Assembly (NCBI RefSeq): GCF_003573695.1
Contig: NC_039361.1
Coordinates: forward strand, 95,172,279-95,236,278
DNA from: Papaver somniferum
Lineage: Eukaryota > Streptophyta > Magnoliopsida > Ranunculales > Papaveraceae
Direction of reading: 5' to 3'
Length of the DNA: 64,000 nucleotides
Shown here: positions 44,678-56,248 of the stretch, piece after piece
Layout of the letters: every line of letters starts with the position of its first letter
Position numbering within the stretch: position 1 is the stretch's first letter
The notes under the pieces: generated by a model
The model's database searches: none
What the model was told of the DNA's origin: nothing
What the model saw: the letters and a program-made list of their open reading frames with translations, nothing else
Made by a program: the position numbers and the translations under genes

Positions 44678-45289
44678 AAGTCCAAGTGAAACATACTCTG
44701 GTCTCGTAAGAAATACAAATGGATGAGTAAATGGGAGTAGGTGGTAACCGGTAACGCCTGGAATTGATGTTCCATAATGAAGGAAAGCGTTTCACCATTA
44801 CTCCCTGTATTTACTAACCGCCTCATTCTTATGACACTGTCTTGTAACGGGCGTAGTGTACGCCGCACGCTGTAAACCGCCAAACCAATACCCTAATGAG
44901 CATCCCGCAGTTTGTGACATGTGTTGATGTCTCGAGTGTTTTCGTAGAAAATGTGTAGCATGTTGCTGATGTTTGGCAAGTTGATCTTGGGAGACTTTCC
45001 GGCTCGGTGGTGACCCTCGACGGTCGAGATTTTCATCTTAAGAGGAAGGGAAGCCATTGATTATTACAACCCTTCGTTTGGTAACCAGCAGCATGAAAGC
45101 ATGGCCGACATGACTTTGGCGCGGCCAAGAACTTTGGCATAGTTTGGGCGCGGCCAAAATTAGGGCTTGGCATTGGGCCAAAGATTGCCACACATTAGCT
45201 GGTGACCTTGGACGACTAAGATATGTATCTTATATGGAAGGGTGGCCGTTGATTGTCGCAATCCTTCGTTTTGGAGGCGTGGAAGAAAG

Positions 45290-45660
45290 GATGGCATGGT
45301 TTTGGCACAACGGTGTGGCTTGCATGGTTGGCATGCCTTGGCGCGGAGATGTGGCTGGCATGCCATTGGGACATGTGGAGCGCTGGCATGGTTGGTATGC
45401 TTTGGGTGCGGAGATGTGACGCGACATGCCATTGGCACATGCGACATGGTTGGCATGCCTTGGCGCGGAAAGGTTGCATGGTATGCCATTCACACATGTG
45501 GCATGGTTGGATGTCTTGGCGTGGAGATGCGGCTGGCACGTCATGCCATTGGCGCATGGGGCGTGGTTGGCATGCCTTGGCGCAGAAAGGTTATACAGCA
45601 TGCCATTGGCACATGTGGCGCGACTGGCATGGTTGACATGTCTTGGCGCGACTATCTTGG
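45290..45660. repeat. Minisatellite block 1 in LTR H
   Basis: Degenerate units of about 55-70 bases built on GGCATGCCTTGGCGCGGA and ATGCCATTGGCACATG. The right LTR has the matching block at 58650-59000. Confidence 0.82.
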
Positions 45661-46211
45661 ACGGTCGAGATCTGCATCTCAGATGGAAGGGTGGCCATTG
45701 ATTGTTGCAACCCTTCGTTTTGGCAGCCGTAAAGGAAAGGCCGGCATGGTTTAGGCGTGGCCAAGCTAGGATTTTGGCATAGTTTTGGCACGGCCAAAAC
45801 TAGGGTTTTGGCATAGTTTGGGCGCGGCAAAAATTAGGACTTGGCGTTGGGCCAAAGGTTACCACGCGTTAGCTGGCGACCTTGGACGGCTAAGATCTGC
45901 ATCTCAGATGGAAGGGTGGCCGTCGATTTTTTCAACCCTTTGTTTTGGAAGCCGTGAAGGAAAGGCCGACATGGTTTAGGCGTGGCCAAGTTAGGGTTTT
46001 GGCATAGTTTAGGCGCGACAATAAACTAGGGTTTGGCATAGTTTGGGCGCGGCCAAAATTAGGGCTTGGCGTTGGTCCAAAGGTTACCACGCGTTAGCTG
46101 GAGACCTTGGACGGCTAAGATCTTCATCTCAGGTGGAAGGGTGGTCTTTGATTGTTGCAACCCTTTGTTTTGGTAGCCTGCATTGTACATGAAAAGTTGG
46201 AACGGTCGGCG

Positions 46212-46970
46212 TTGTAGGCATGCCTCAACGAGGAGATGCAGCTGGCACGGCATGCCATTGACACATGTGGTGCGGCTGGCATGGTTGGCATGCCTTGGCG
46301 CGGAGATGTGGCTGGCACGGCATGCCATTGGCGCATGTGGTGTGCATGGCATGGTTGGCATGCCTTGGCGCGAAGACGTGGCTGGCATGGTTTGCCATTG
46401 GCACGGTGGTGCGGCTGGCATGCTTGGCATGCCTTGGCGCGAAGATATGGCTGGCACGACATGCCATTGGAACATGTGGTGCGGCTGGCATGGTTTGCAT
46501 GCCTTGGCGCGGAGACGTGGCTGGCATGATTTTCCATCGGCACGGTGGTGCGGCTGGCATGGTTGGCATGCCTTGGCGCGGAGATGTGGCTGGCACGACA
46601 TGCCATTGGCACATGTGGTGCGGCTGGCATGGTCAACATTCCTTGGTGCGGAGACGTGGCTTACATGGTTTTTCATTGGAACGGTGGTGCGGCTGGCATG
46701 ATTGGCATGCCTTGGCGCGGAGATATGGCTGGCACTGCATGCCATTGGCACATGTGGTGCGGCTGGCATGATTGGCCTGCCTTGGCGTGGAGACATGGCT
46801 GGCATGGTTTTCCAATGGCACGATGGTGTGGCTGGCATGGTTGGCATGCCTTGGCGCGGAGACGTGGCTTACATGGTTTTCCATTGGCACGGTGGTGCGG
46901 CAGGCATGGTTGGCATTCCTTGGCGCAGAGACGTGGCTGGCATGGTTTTCCATTGCCACGGTAGTATGAG
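46212..46970. repeat. Minisatellite block 2 in LTR H: 69/70-bp units in a two-type order
   Basis: About ten to eleven units starting TGGTTGGCATGCCTTGGC. Type A continues with CACGACATGCCATTGGC, type B with CATGGTTTTCCATTGGC. The order by eye is A-B-A-B-A-B-A-B-B-B. GC-rich compared with the surroundings. Long ORFs on both strands are artefacts of the repeat. Confidence 0.85.
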
Positions 46971-47666
46971 AATTAGGGTTTGGTATATACGAAGATGATG
47001 TCGGTCAATACTAAGGGTTCTGCCGTGGAACATGACACATGTATGTATACAAAAAAAACGTACCCTGGTAATTCTTCCATAGGCATGCTGATTGATTCAA
47101 TAAATGCGCTAGTGGTCGTAGTGACGTCATGTCAGATGTACGATTTTAACCCTAAGCTAAGAACCACCATCAACATTAAGTCCCTGCTTAGCTCGAAACA
47201 GGAGCATTGTTGCGAGATAAGCATAAGATGCTGACAGGAAAGGACAAAATCGAAATGACAAGTCATGAAAAATGGTCAGGAAGACCCGACTAACCTTTTT
47301 CTAGAGATAAGGAGAGTTCGTGATTCTCGTGTTGGCGGCCTTGCATAAATTCTACTCATGGTGTTGCTGGCTAGACCGTGAAGTGGTGAGACGTAGACTG
47401 TCAGCTTGTCTTGGTCACACGTCGTCTTGGATGGTCTAGGGAACGCGGAGGTGCTGGCTTAGCGAGTTATTAGCGTTGCTCGGCTCGAAATGGGAGCCGT
47501 GGGTATTGCGCGTCTTGTAATGGAGCCGCCGGTGTAGTATTAGCTTGGAAAGGAGCCGTTAGCATAGACTTAGTGTCGGCGTTGTCTTGGGCTTGGGCGA
47601 CGGCTCGGTGTGGCGAGGCATGGCGCGGTTTGGCGAGGCAAGGCATGGCGCGGTTTGCACGGTGAG

Positions 47667-47671
47667 GCAAG
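47667..47671. other. Left target-site copy of array G
   Basis: GCAAG, repeated exactly at 53404-53408. Confidence 0.82.
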
Positions 47672-48834
47672 TGGTAGGTTTGGAAACCTACAATGGCAAG
47701 TGCACATTGTCTAACTAGTAGAACAATGGCAAGTATAGGTCGTTCCCACGAGGAGTGTGAAATACTACTACTGGCTAATATCAAAAGTCACTAATCAACA
47801 GTGTAACGTTTTTGATAGTTTTCAGAAATTCGGACAAAAAGATAGCAAAATAATAAAAATGTAACCAAATATGTGAAAGTGTTAGGGTTCCAGGAATCCA
47901 TTGTAGGTAAGTTATTTGTACTCAATCACAAAAATCTCTAATTTAATCATTAAAATAGCAAACCTAGCTACTAGTACACGAAATATATTTCTTTAAGAAT
48001 CGTCGACAAAAATTATCATTTTCAAAACGGTAGTTTGTTCTCACCTTGATGTACAATTCTTAAGCACTAGATATACATGGCATAAATAGTCAAATGAAAT
48101 TCATAATTCAATTATTCCAAAGGTTCAATGAGTTCTTCTACTAATCTAACTATGAACTATACATGGCATAGAACATGAAAAATATAGCTAGAAGGTAAAA
48201 CGTTGAAAGAGAATCACAAACCATTATCATTAAAGTTCAATTGGTTTTATTCAAGAACACAAAATAAATCACCTACAAATTCATCATTTCACCCTAACAT
48301 GAATTAGCTAGACATGGTTTTCTCAAAAATCATAAATTAATATAAATAAATCAAACCCTAGCTAATGAAAAACAAAGAATCGAAAACCAAACTTCAGAAC
48401 CTTCTCTAGTTGCGGCACTGTGGCCGACCCCATTTCATCACGGTGGCTGCTGATATATAGAAATACCAGACCAGCATAATAAGTGCTTCTGATATATAGA
48501 AATACCAGGCCAGCATAATAAGTGCTGCTGATATATAGAAATACCAGGCCAGCATAATAAGTGCTGCTGATATATAGAAATACCAGGCTAGCATATTTGA
48601 TCGTTTTGGTTGCTGATATATGGAAATACCAGGCCAACCACATTTTGCCATTTTCGTCGCAAACACCATTAAGCCTCACATTTTGCTGTTTATTCGCTGG
48701 ATGATCAAATTCACTTGTACTTTCTACAAAAACACTAAAATAGTATTAGCAACTAAAATAGTATTAGCAACTAAAATATTGTATCCTACCTAATATAAAC
48801 ATGGGTATAAAATGTAGCAATTACATGCTTACCA
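47672..48834 (-). repeat. LTR 1 of array G
   Basis: On the minus strand begins TGGTAAGCATG and ends CCTACCA. Contains four full plus one partial 39-bp units at 48446-48640. Confidence 0.9.
48446..48640. repeat. 39-bp minisatellite in LTR 1 of G
   Basis: The unit contains GCTGATATATAGAAATACCA. LTR 2 (50764-50955) also has four plus one; LTR 3 (53070-53225) has three plus one. Confidence 0.88.
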
Positions 48835-48847
48835 ACACCCGCACACT
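48835..48847 (-). other. Polypurine tract of G, copy 1
   Basis: Minus-strand AAGTGTGCGGGTGT. Copy 2 at 51135-51147 reads AAGTGTGGAGGTGT. Both follow CAAAATAT-type sequence as in J. Confidence 0.65.
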
Positions 48848-49139
48848 TATATTTTGCTAGTCCTCTGGCAAAATAGAGATATTATGCAATAGATTTTGCT
48901 TCTTTTTTTTTTTTAAAAAGAAAAATCCTAACAAAAGCGCCACTCCGCTACACTTAAACATTACATTGTCCTCAATGTAATTGAGTCATCCAACGTAGAA
49001 ATTAATGTGGGAAATTCTAAAATACATATGCAAAAACTAAAGAACTAAAAATAAAAGATAGAGAGCAGGGAACAAATTTGATGGGTTGACTCCCATGAAG
49101 CGAAATGTATTTGTTTCCCGAATTTCCAGTAGCACGTTC

Positions 49140-49841
49140 TCAAACAATGTGGGGTTGGTATCCCAAGGTAAGATACGAATTATATATATAAAGCCTGAAG
49201 AGTTGGGGATCAACCCAACTAATCTGATTAGTCGAAAACATGAACCTACAGTAAGAAAGATTAGTACCCAGAGAGATAAAACTGAATTCAATCTTATTTA
49301 AAAAATAATTCGAACCTTGAATATAAAGTAAATCAGGTTCGCAGATGATTACTAAAGATTTTCTAAAGAATTGAACAGTTATTGTACTCCCTAAATCTGG
49401 TTCTAAGTCAGCGGAAATAACTTCCATGACTGATATTTGTTCAAATTCACTCGTTGAACAAGGCCTCAATGGAGCAATAACATCACGACTCTTAGACCCA
49501 TTATCATCTAAAACGGTTTCATTATGAATATCATCAAGACGAAAAAATTTAGAACTTAATGGCTTATGGGTCAAGGTAGGAGCATTCTCGACTGATTGAA
49601 CTAGTCGAGACTCGGACAGAACTAGAGGTTCTAGTTTGGGCTTCCATTTATTAGTGTCCAGCAGTGGTGTGGAGTCTAATAAGGCATTGACTTCACAAAA
49701 AACACTATCATCATCAAAATCATTCCCAAAATGAGCTAAGCAAACCTCTAATGGATCTTCCAAGTGGCTCTTACAAATTTTTTGCGAGTGCATACTTTCT
49801 TTTTGCCCGCACTTCAAACTAAAGTACCTAAAAAAAATCAA
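49140..49841 (-). pseudogene. Gag-pol linker remnant ORF of G, copy 1 (about 233 aa)
   Basis: A minus-strand open frame within the internal region. The first reliable ATG is about 17 codons in. The acidic LEDPLEVCLAHFGNDFDDD block, followed by a LLDSTPLLDTNKWKPKLEPL block and LTHKPLSSK, resembles the segment between protease and reverse transcriptase of Athila/Tat Gypsy polyproteins (compare KLELKPLPDHLKYAYLG in J). No catalytic domain is present. The C-terminal 60 residues run into AT-rich leader-like sequence and are probably not protein. It could be a short relict of the parental polyprotein kept open by chance, or a small protein of its own. Confidence 0.5.
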
Positions 49842-49957
49842 ACAAACTGCGTAAAAAGAACTAAAAGAAATCTAAAATAAAAATAAAAATAAATTATGTA
49901 CAAAAATTAAAAATAAGCTATGTACGCTGATATCAACTAGTGAGTATTTTTCTACCA

Positions 49958-49976
49958 CTCCCCGGCAGCGGCGCCA
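49958..49976 (-). other. Primer-binding site of G, copy 1 (Asp tRNA)
   Basis: Minus-strand TGGCGCCGCTGCCGGGGAG, six bases after the LTR end. Copy 2 lies at about 52263-52281. Confidence 0.88.
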
Positions 49977-49982
49977 AAAACT

Positions 49983-51134
49983 TGGTAGGTTGGGAAACCT
50001 ACAATAATATACTGCAAGTGCACAATATATAACTAGTAGAACAATGGAAAGTACAGGTCGTTCCCACTAGGAGTGTGAAATACTACTACTGGCTAATATC
50101 AAAAGTCACTAATCAACAATGTAACATTTTTGAGAGTTTTCAGAAATTTGGACAAAAAGATAGCAAAATAATAAAAATGTAACCAAATATGTGAAAGTGT
50201 TAGGGTTCCAGGAATCCATTGTAGGTAAGTTATTTGTACTCAATCACAAAAAACTCTAATTTACTCATTAAAATAGCAAACCTAGCTACTAGTACACGAA
50301 AGATATTTCTTTAAGAATCGTCGACAAAAATTATCATTTTCAAAACGTTAGTTTGTTCTCACCTTGATGTACAATTCTTAAGCACTAGATATACATGGCA
50401 TAAATAGTCAAATGAAATTCATAATTCAATTATTCCAAAGGTTCAATGAGTTCTTCTACTAATATAACTATGAACTATACATGGCATAGAACATGAAAAA
50501 TATAGCTAGAAGGTAAAACGTTGAAAGAGAATCACAAACCATTATCATTAAAGTTAAATTGGTTTTATTCAAGAACACAAAATAAATCACCTACAAATTC
50601 ATCATTTCACCCTAACATGAATTAGCTAGACATGGTTTTCTCAAAAATCATAAATTAATATAAATAAATCAAACCCTAGCTAATGAAAAACAAAGAATCG
50701 AAAACCAAACTTCAGAACCTTCTCTAGTTGCGGCACTGTGGCCGACCCCATTTCATCACGGTGGCTGCTGATATATAGAAATACCAGGCCAGCATAATAA
50801 GTGCTTCTGATATATAGAAATACCAGGCCAGCATAATAAGTGCTGCTGATATATAGAAATACCAGGCCAACATAATAAGTGCTGCTGATATAGAGAAATA
50901 CCAGGCTAGCATATTTGATCGTTGTGGTTGCTGATATATGGAAATACCAGTCCAACCACATTTTGCCATTTTCGTCGCAAACACCATTAAGTCTCACATT
51001 TTGCTGTTTATTCGCTGGATGATCGAATTCACTTGTACTTTCTACAAAAACACTAAAATAGTATTAGCAACTAAAATATTGTATCCTACCTAATATAAAC
51101 ATGGGTATAAAGTGTAGCAATTACATGCTTACCA
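49983..51134 (-). repeat. LTR 2 (middle) of array G
   Basis: 1,152 bases, nearly identical to LTR 1. It serves as the 5' LTR of the left unit and the 3' LTR of the right unit. Confidence 0.9.
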
Positions 51135-51445
51135 ACACCTCCACACTTATATTTTGCTAGTCCTCTGGCAAAACAGAGATATTATGCAATAGATTTTGCT
51201 TCTTTTTTTTTTCTTTTTTTTAAAAGAAAAATCCTAAGAAAAGCGCCACTCCGCTACACTTAAACATTACATTGTCCTCAATGTAATTGAGTCATCCAAT
51301 GTAGAAATTAATGTGGGAAATTCTAAAATACATATGCAAAAACTAAAGAACTAAAAATAAAAGATAGAGTGCAGGGAACAAATTTGATGGGTTGACTCCC
51401 ATGAAGCGAAATGTATTTGTTTCCCGAATTTCCAGTAGCACGTTC

Positions 51446-52150
51446 TCAAACAATGTGGGGTTGGTATCCCAAGGTAAGATACGAATTATATATATAAAGC
51501 CTGAAGAGTTGGGGATCAACCCAACTAATCTGATTAGTCGAAAACATGAACCTACAGTAAGAAAGATTAGCACCCAGAGAGATAAAACTGAATTCAATCT
51601 TATTTAAAAAATAATTCGAACCTTGAATATAAAGTAAATCAGGTTCGCAGATGATTACTAAAGATTTTCTAAAGAATTGAACAGTTATTGTACTCCCTAA
51701 ATCTGGTTCTAAGTCAGCGGAAATAACTTCCACGACTGATATTTGTTCAAATTCACTCGTTGAACAAGGCCTCAATGGAGCAATAACATCACGACTCTTA
51801 GACCCATTATCATCTAAAACGGTTTCATTATGAATATCATCAAGACGAAAAAATTCAGAACTTAATGGCTTATGGGTCAAGGTAGAAGCATTCTCGACTG
51901 ATTGAACTAGTCGAGACTCGGACAGAACTAGAGGTTCTAGTTTGGGCTTCCATTTATTAGTGTCCAGCAGTGGTGTGGAGTCTAATAAGGCATTGACTTC
52001 ACAAATAACACTATCATCATCAAAATCATTCCCAAAATGAGCTAAGCAAACCTCTAATGGATCTTCCAAGTGTCTCTTACAAATTTTTTGCGAGTGCATA
52101 CTTTCTTTTTTCCTGCACTTCAAACTAAAGTACCTAAAAAAATCAAACAA
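51446..52150 (-). pseudogene. Gag-pol linker remnant ORF of G, copy 2 (about 234 aa)
   Basis: A second copy of the ORF at 49140-49841, almost identical: a handful of residue differences, and a different first few residues because of a one-base difference in an A-run. The near identity of both internal regions suggests recent duplication by recombination rather than two separate insertions. It has the same acidic block and LTHKPL motif, and the same doubt as to whether it is translated. Confidence 0.5.
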
Positions 52151-52287
52151 ACTGCGTAAAAAGAACTAAAAGAAATCTAAAATAAAAATAAAAATAAATT
52201 ATGTACAAAAATTAAAAATAAGCTATGTACGCTGATATCAACTAGTGAGTATTTTTCTACCACTCCCCGGCAGCGGCGCCAAAAACT

Positions 52288-53403
52288 TGGTAGGTTGGGA
52301 AAAACCTACAATAATATACTGCAAGTGCACGATATCTAACTAGTAGAACAATGGAAAGTACAGGTCGTTCCCACTAGGAGTGTGAAATACTACTACTGGA
52401 TAATATCAAAAGTCACTAATCAACAATGTAACATTTTTGAGAGTTTTCAGAAATTTGGACAAAAAGATAGCAAAATAATAAAAATGTAACCAAATATGTG
52501 AAAGTGTTAGGGTTCCAGGAATCCATTGTAGGTAAGTTATTTCTACTCAATCACAAAAATCTCTAATTTACTCATGTAAAATAGCAAACCTAGCTACTAG
52601 TACACGGAAGATATTTCTTTAAAAATCATCGACAAGAATTATCATTTTCAAAACGGTAGTTTGTTCTCACCTTGATGTAGAATTATTAAGCACTAGATAT
52701 ACATGGCATAAATAGTCAAATGAAATTCATAATTCAAATATTCCAAAGGTTCAATGAGTTCTTATACTAATCTAATTATGAACTATACATGGCATAGAAC
52801 ATGAAAAATATAGCTAGAAGGTAAAACGTTGAAAGAGAATCACAAACCATTATCATTAAAGTTCAATTGGTTTTATTCAAGAACACAAAATAAATCATCT
52901 ACAAATTCATCCTTTCACCCTAACATGAATTAGCTAGACATGGTTTTCTCAAAAACCCTAAATTAATATAAATAAATCAAACCTTAGCTAGCGAAAAACG
53001 AAGAATCGAAAACCAAACTTCAGAACCTTCTCTAGTTGCGGCAATGTGGCCGACCCCATTTCATCACTGTGGCTGTTGATATATAGAAATACCATGCCAG
53101 CATAATAAGTGTTGCTGATATATAGAAATACCATGCCAGCATAATAAGTGCTGCTGATATATAGAAATACCAGGCCATCATATTTGATCATTGTGGTTGC
53201 TAATATACGGAAATACCAGACCAATCACATTTTGCCATTTTCGTCGCAAACACCATTAAGTATCACATTTTGCTATTTATTCGCTAGATGACCGAATTCA
53301 CTTGTACTTTCTACAAAAGAACTAAAATATTATTAGCAACTGAAATATTATATCCTACCTAATATAAATATGGATATAAAATGTAGCATTTACATGCTTA
53401 TCA
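52288..53403 (-). repeat. LTR 3 of array G
   Basis: 1,116 bases. It begins TGATAAGCATG on the minus strand and is more diverged than LTRs 1 and 2, with one 39-bp unit fewer. Confidence 0.9.
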
Positions 53404-53540
53404 GCAAGGCATGGCGCGGACTGTTTGGCACGGTGGTGGCTTGTCTTCGCGGGCCCGATTGCCTCTTTTCCTTACTTAACTCAACTAGGAAGTCCTTTCC
53501 TTATTCAAACTCCAAAGTGTCACTCCTATAAAAGGGGTCA
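53404..53540 (-). repeat. 3' LTR of element H, terminal part
   Basis: Continues the GGCATGGCGCGG sequence of H after the G array (target copy GCAAG, 53404-53408). On the minus strand the LTR would start TGACCCCTTTTATAGG at 53540. Confidence 0.6.
53527..53535 (+). promoter_or_regulatory. Plus-strand TATA box at the LTR edge, upstream of the PMD gene
   Basis: TATAAAAGG, followed by a pyrimidine-rich leader. It is placed to drive rightward transcription into the internal region about 680 bases before the PMD start codon. A plausible promoter by position only. Confidence 0.45.
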
Positions 53541-53553
53541 GCCTCTCCCTTTT
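53541..53553 (-). other. Candidate polypurine tract of element H
   Basis: Minus-strand AAAAGGGAGAGGC directly before a TG, which fits a 3' LTR start at 53540. Confidence 0.5.
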
Positions 53554-53663
53554 ATTTCACACCTTTTTTCTTACATCCTGGCCACGCGGTAGCAATAAAG
53601 TGAGCAAGCGTATCTCAGGTATGTCTTCCAACGTTTCCTCTTCAATTTGTTTTTCTTGTTTTC

Positions 53664-53795
53664 TTGTGTTGGTGCAAACCCTAGCCATAGGTGTACCTTT
53701 CATGAACTTGTAGAAATATTTGTTCTTTTGTATTGGTATGAACCCCAGCCGTAGATATACTTTCCATGAATTTGTAGAAATATTTTGGCGTGCAT
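53664..53795 (+). repeat. Two tandem units of about 65 bases in the PMD leader
   Basis: The two units share AACCC(T/C)AGCC and CATGAA(C/T)TTGTAGAAATATTT. They lie between the TATA box and the PMD start. No ORF of note is here; the plus-strand frame 53914-54192 has no recognisable feature. Confidence 0.65.
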
Positions 53796-54322
53796 ACCAT
53801 AATGATGTTGGCCACCTCAATTGTTACGCAAAGTAGGCATACATGGGAAGGTAACTTCCACATGTTCCTTCCCACGAAAACCTAGTTTCTAGGGTTTCCT
53901 TTCTTTCCTTGGTTTGACCGTGTGCATGGTTTCCGTAGAGGGGCGCGCTTTCTTGGCCGGGTGCGTACTTCTATGTGCAGGGTACGACCTTGGCATGAGG
54001 CGTGTTTTCCGCGGCGACGCAGGGGCTTCCAGTCCCCATTTCTTTGCCTATGCGCGTTATGACTTTGCAGCAAATTGGCTCATGTTCAGATTGGATCCCA
54101 TGTTAGTTGATAAAATAGCTTCAATGCACTTTCGTAGTAATTTCTCTTCGTATTGTTCTATTGTAGTTACTTTGAAGGTGAAAGCAGCGTAAGGAAATTT
54201 TCGTTAGGATGTCGCTAGAGAAAAGTCATGTCGTACCGAAAGACGTTGGCAATTCCAAGCCAAACATGGATGATGAATTCTTTACAATGTCCGCCACAGC
54301 TAGGAGAAATCTTCCCAAGTAC

Positions 54323-54406
54323 GTGTCGATTCTTCTGACCGGTTCGGAGAATGAATGAGTAGCCCGGTCGGTCTGGCCAGGGGGTGTAATACGGTTTTGT
54401 CTTCAG
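54323..54406 (+). other. Putative intron 1 of the PMD gene (84 nt)
   Basis: TAC^GTGTCG donor and TTTTGTCTTCAG acceptor. Removal keeps the frame and eliminates the TGA at 54356-54358. Confidence 0.5.
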
Positions 54407-55889
54407 AGGAAAGAGTATTATGCTTCTCCTATTGAATTTAAAATCAGTGTGAGTCCGTTGCATTCCTTTGACAAATGGATGCGATTCATGATAAGTCAGG
54501 ACTGTGTAAGAGTCAACTTAACCAAGGCGCATATCATTGATGCTGTCGCGACTTCTGCAACACTTCAAATTAGGAAAGATATTCCAGGCTTGGTTTCTTT
54601 TATTTCCAGATGGTGTCCAGACACTCATACGGCCATATGTAGGTGGGGTGAAATGACTATCTCCTTAGAGAGCGTGGCCGTCTTGCTGAACCTTCCCGTA
54701 ATAGGAAACCTTGATATCAAGTTCTCTTGGAGATGAAGAAGAAATGCGCGACGCTCTGGTTGCGAAGTCAAAAGGGTTCGTTCGGAAAGAAAACAAGACG
54801 AGGTGCTTCTATAGATGGTGGGTGTCTCAATGGTTTCCTGATGAGTTGGAGCCGAATCAGAAGAATAGTACACTTCATGTTGCGGCGTTCTTGGCTCTTT
54901 GGTTATCCAGAGATATTTTTTTTTATGATGGATCTGGTAAGAAGGAGATAAGACAACAACTTATCAAGTTCGCCATAAAATTAGCAAAAGATGTCGTTAT
55001 CCCCATTGGCAGCTTGTTTCTTGGTTCTCTGTACACACATTTGGATCATTTGGTCGCGGACATGTGCGCTTCAAATGGTTACATGAAAGCGGACTCGTAC
55101 GTCCATGCCGTTTTTCTCCAAGTGTGGTTGTGGGAGCACTTCTAGAGGTACGTTCCAAAACCGTTGGCCTTACTTCCCGAGTCTTGGGGTAGCTCCAGGA
55201 TACTCTGCTGGGTGAATAAGCGCCCAAGGACTGGTTCAAACCTGGTGGGATTCCTTGACAACTCGTACGCGGTTAATTTTTGTCCATGGGCTCCGGTGCA
55301 TACATCCATAGTTCAGGTCAACACTTTTTCTCCTGCTCCGAACATGTATTTGTCTTCCGATGAAAAGGATATCAGCGTTGGAGAGGTGGTGTTCATGCGA
55401 AGCTGCATGCCTGGTCATGTGTCGTATTTCTTTCGAGGATCTTGTAAGTCAGTCTCTTATAATATCGATAGGGCGACTCGTCATATGGGATTTGATCAAT
55501 GGGTCCCACTTTCCTATCAAGCGGTTATTCCAGAAGACCCATTGACATACGCTCTCGATGCTAGTGTTCTTACACCGGGTAAAAGTCTCCCTTTTCTGAT
55601 CCCGAAACAAAATCTATCAACGACCTCCAAATATAACACGTTCTGGCAGGATGAGTTTCTCGTTATTCATGGATTCGTGAATGATATGGCAGAGAATCGT
55701 CGTGGTAAGACTTCCCCTGCTGTTTTAGCTGAGCATCCACTGTTGAGGGACCCCTCTTCGACTAAGCGAAAATCCGTCAGCCCGGATGGGGATAGTCCCC
55801 GAGCGAAGGAGAAAAGGTCTAAAAGTCGTGCAGATGGTTTCCAGTAGGATTCGAAAGCTCTTCCGACTTTCAGTTCTTCTAATATGCGA

Positions 55890-55974
55890 GTACGTATGAT
55901 TTTCTCCTTGATTTTAGTTGGATTGCGTATATCCGCGTCTATTTTCTGAGCATCTGCCTTTGTGCCTCACCCAG
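55890..55974 (+). other. Putative intron 2 of the PMD gene (85 nt)
   Basis: GTACGT donor and a pyrimidine-rich TGCCTCACCCAG acceptor. It joins the frame after the basic tail to the exon beginning GLSSVNAF. Confidence 0.6.
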
Positions 55975-56175
55975 GGTCTCAGCAGCGTGAACGCCTTTAC
56001 CAAACTTGCAAGTAGTCAGAAGACAACATTTGTTGAGACGGAGGGTGGCGATGCTGAACCTATCCGTGGTGAAGAGGAACCCGAGAAGGAAGAAAGTTTG
56101 GAGTCTAGTGACGGCGATAATAGTTCTTCCAACAACAGTGCTGAATCTTCTTCTAGTCAGTCTGAAAGAAAATCA

Positions 56176-56248
56176 GTGAGTCTCCTACACGTTTTCTTCT
56201 TCCTTCTCTCTCTTCTTTTTGGAAAACATCTAATCTGTGATATCATAG
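56176..56248 (+). other. Putative intron 3 of the PMD gene (73 nt)
   Basis: GTGAGT donor, a long CT-rich tract and an ATCATAG acceptor. It joins the acidic Ser-rich exon to the helical C-terminal exon in phase 0. Confidence 0.7.

Larger units (their letters stand above)
44304..47671 (-). repeat. 3' LTR of element H, first part
   Basis: Starts TGTTTGAGGGTGAAAAC on the plus strand (the LTR 3' end). The first 1.4 kb are nearly identical to 57584-59036. TATA box at 44677-44668 (minus). GCGCGGCCAAAACTAGGG-like repeats lie at 45115-46060 and minisatellites at 45290-45660 and 46212-46970. 46975-47671 holds no recognisable gene. Confidence 0.8.
47672..53403 (-). mobile_element. Element G: tandem array LTR-int-LTR-int-LTR of a small Gypsy-derived element
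   Basis: Three LTRs (47672-48834, 49983-51134, 52288-53403), all minus strand, separated by two internal regions of about 1.15 kb. Each internal region has an Asp tRNA primer site and a polypurine tract. The whole array is flanked by one 5-bp duplication, GCAAG. The unit element (3.5 kb) lacks pol. Confidence 0.92.

Noticed and set aside
45160..46964. Many overlapping ORFs of 90-260 aa in all frames
   Set aside because: They come from GC-rich minisatellite units whose lengths keep frames open. The products are simple repeats rich in Trp/His/Gly or Pro/His/Ala, with no domain.
53914..54192. A 92-aa ORF upstream of the PMD gene
   Set aside because: No similarity to the PMD family and no conserved motif. 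It lies in the leader and overlaps no predicted exon.
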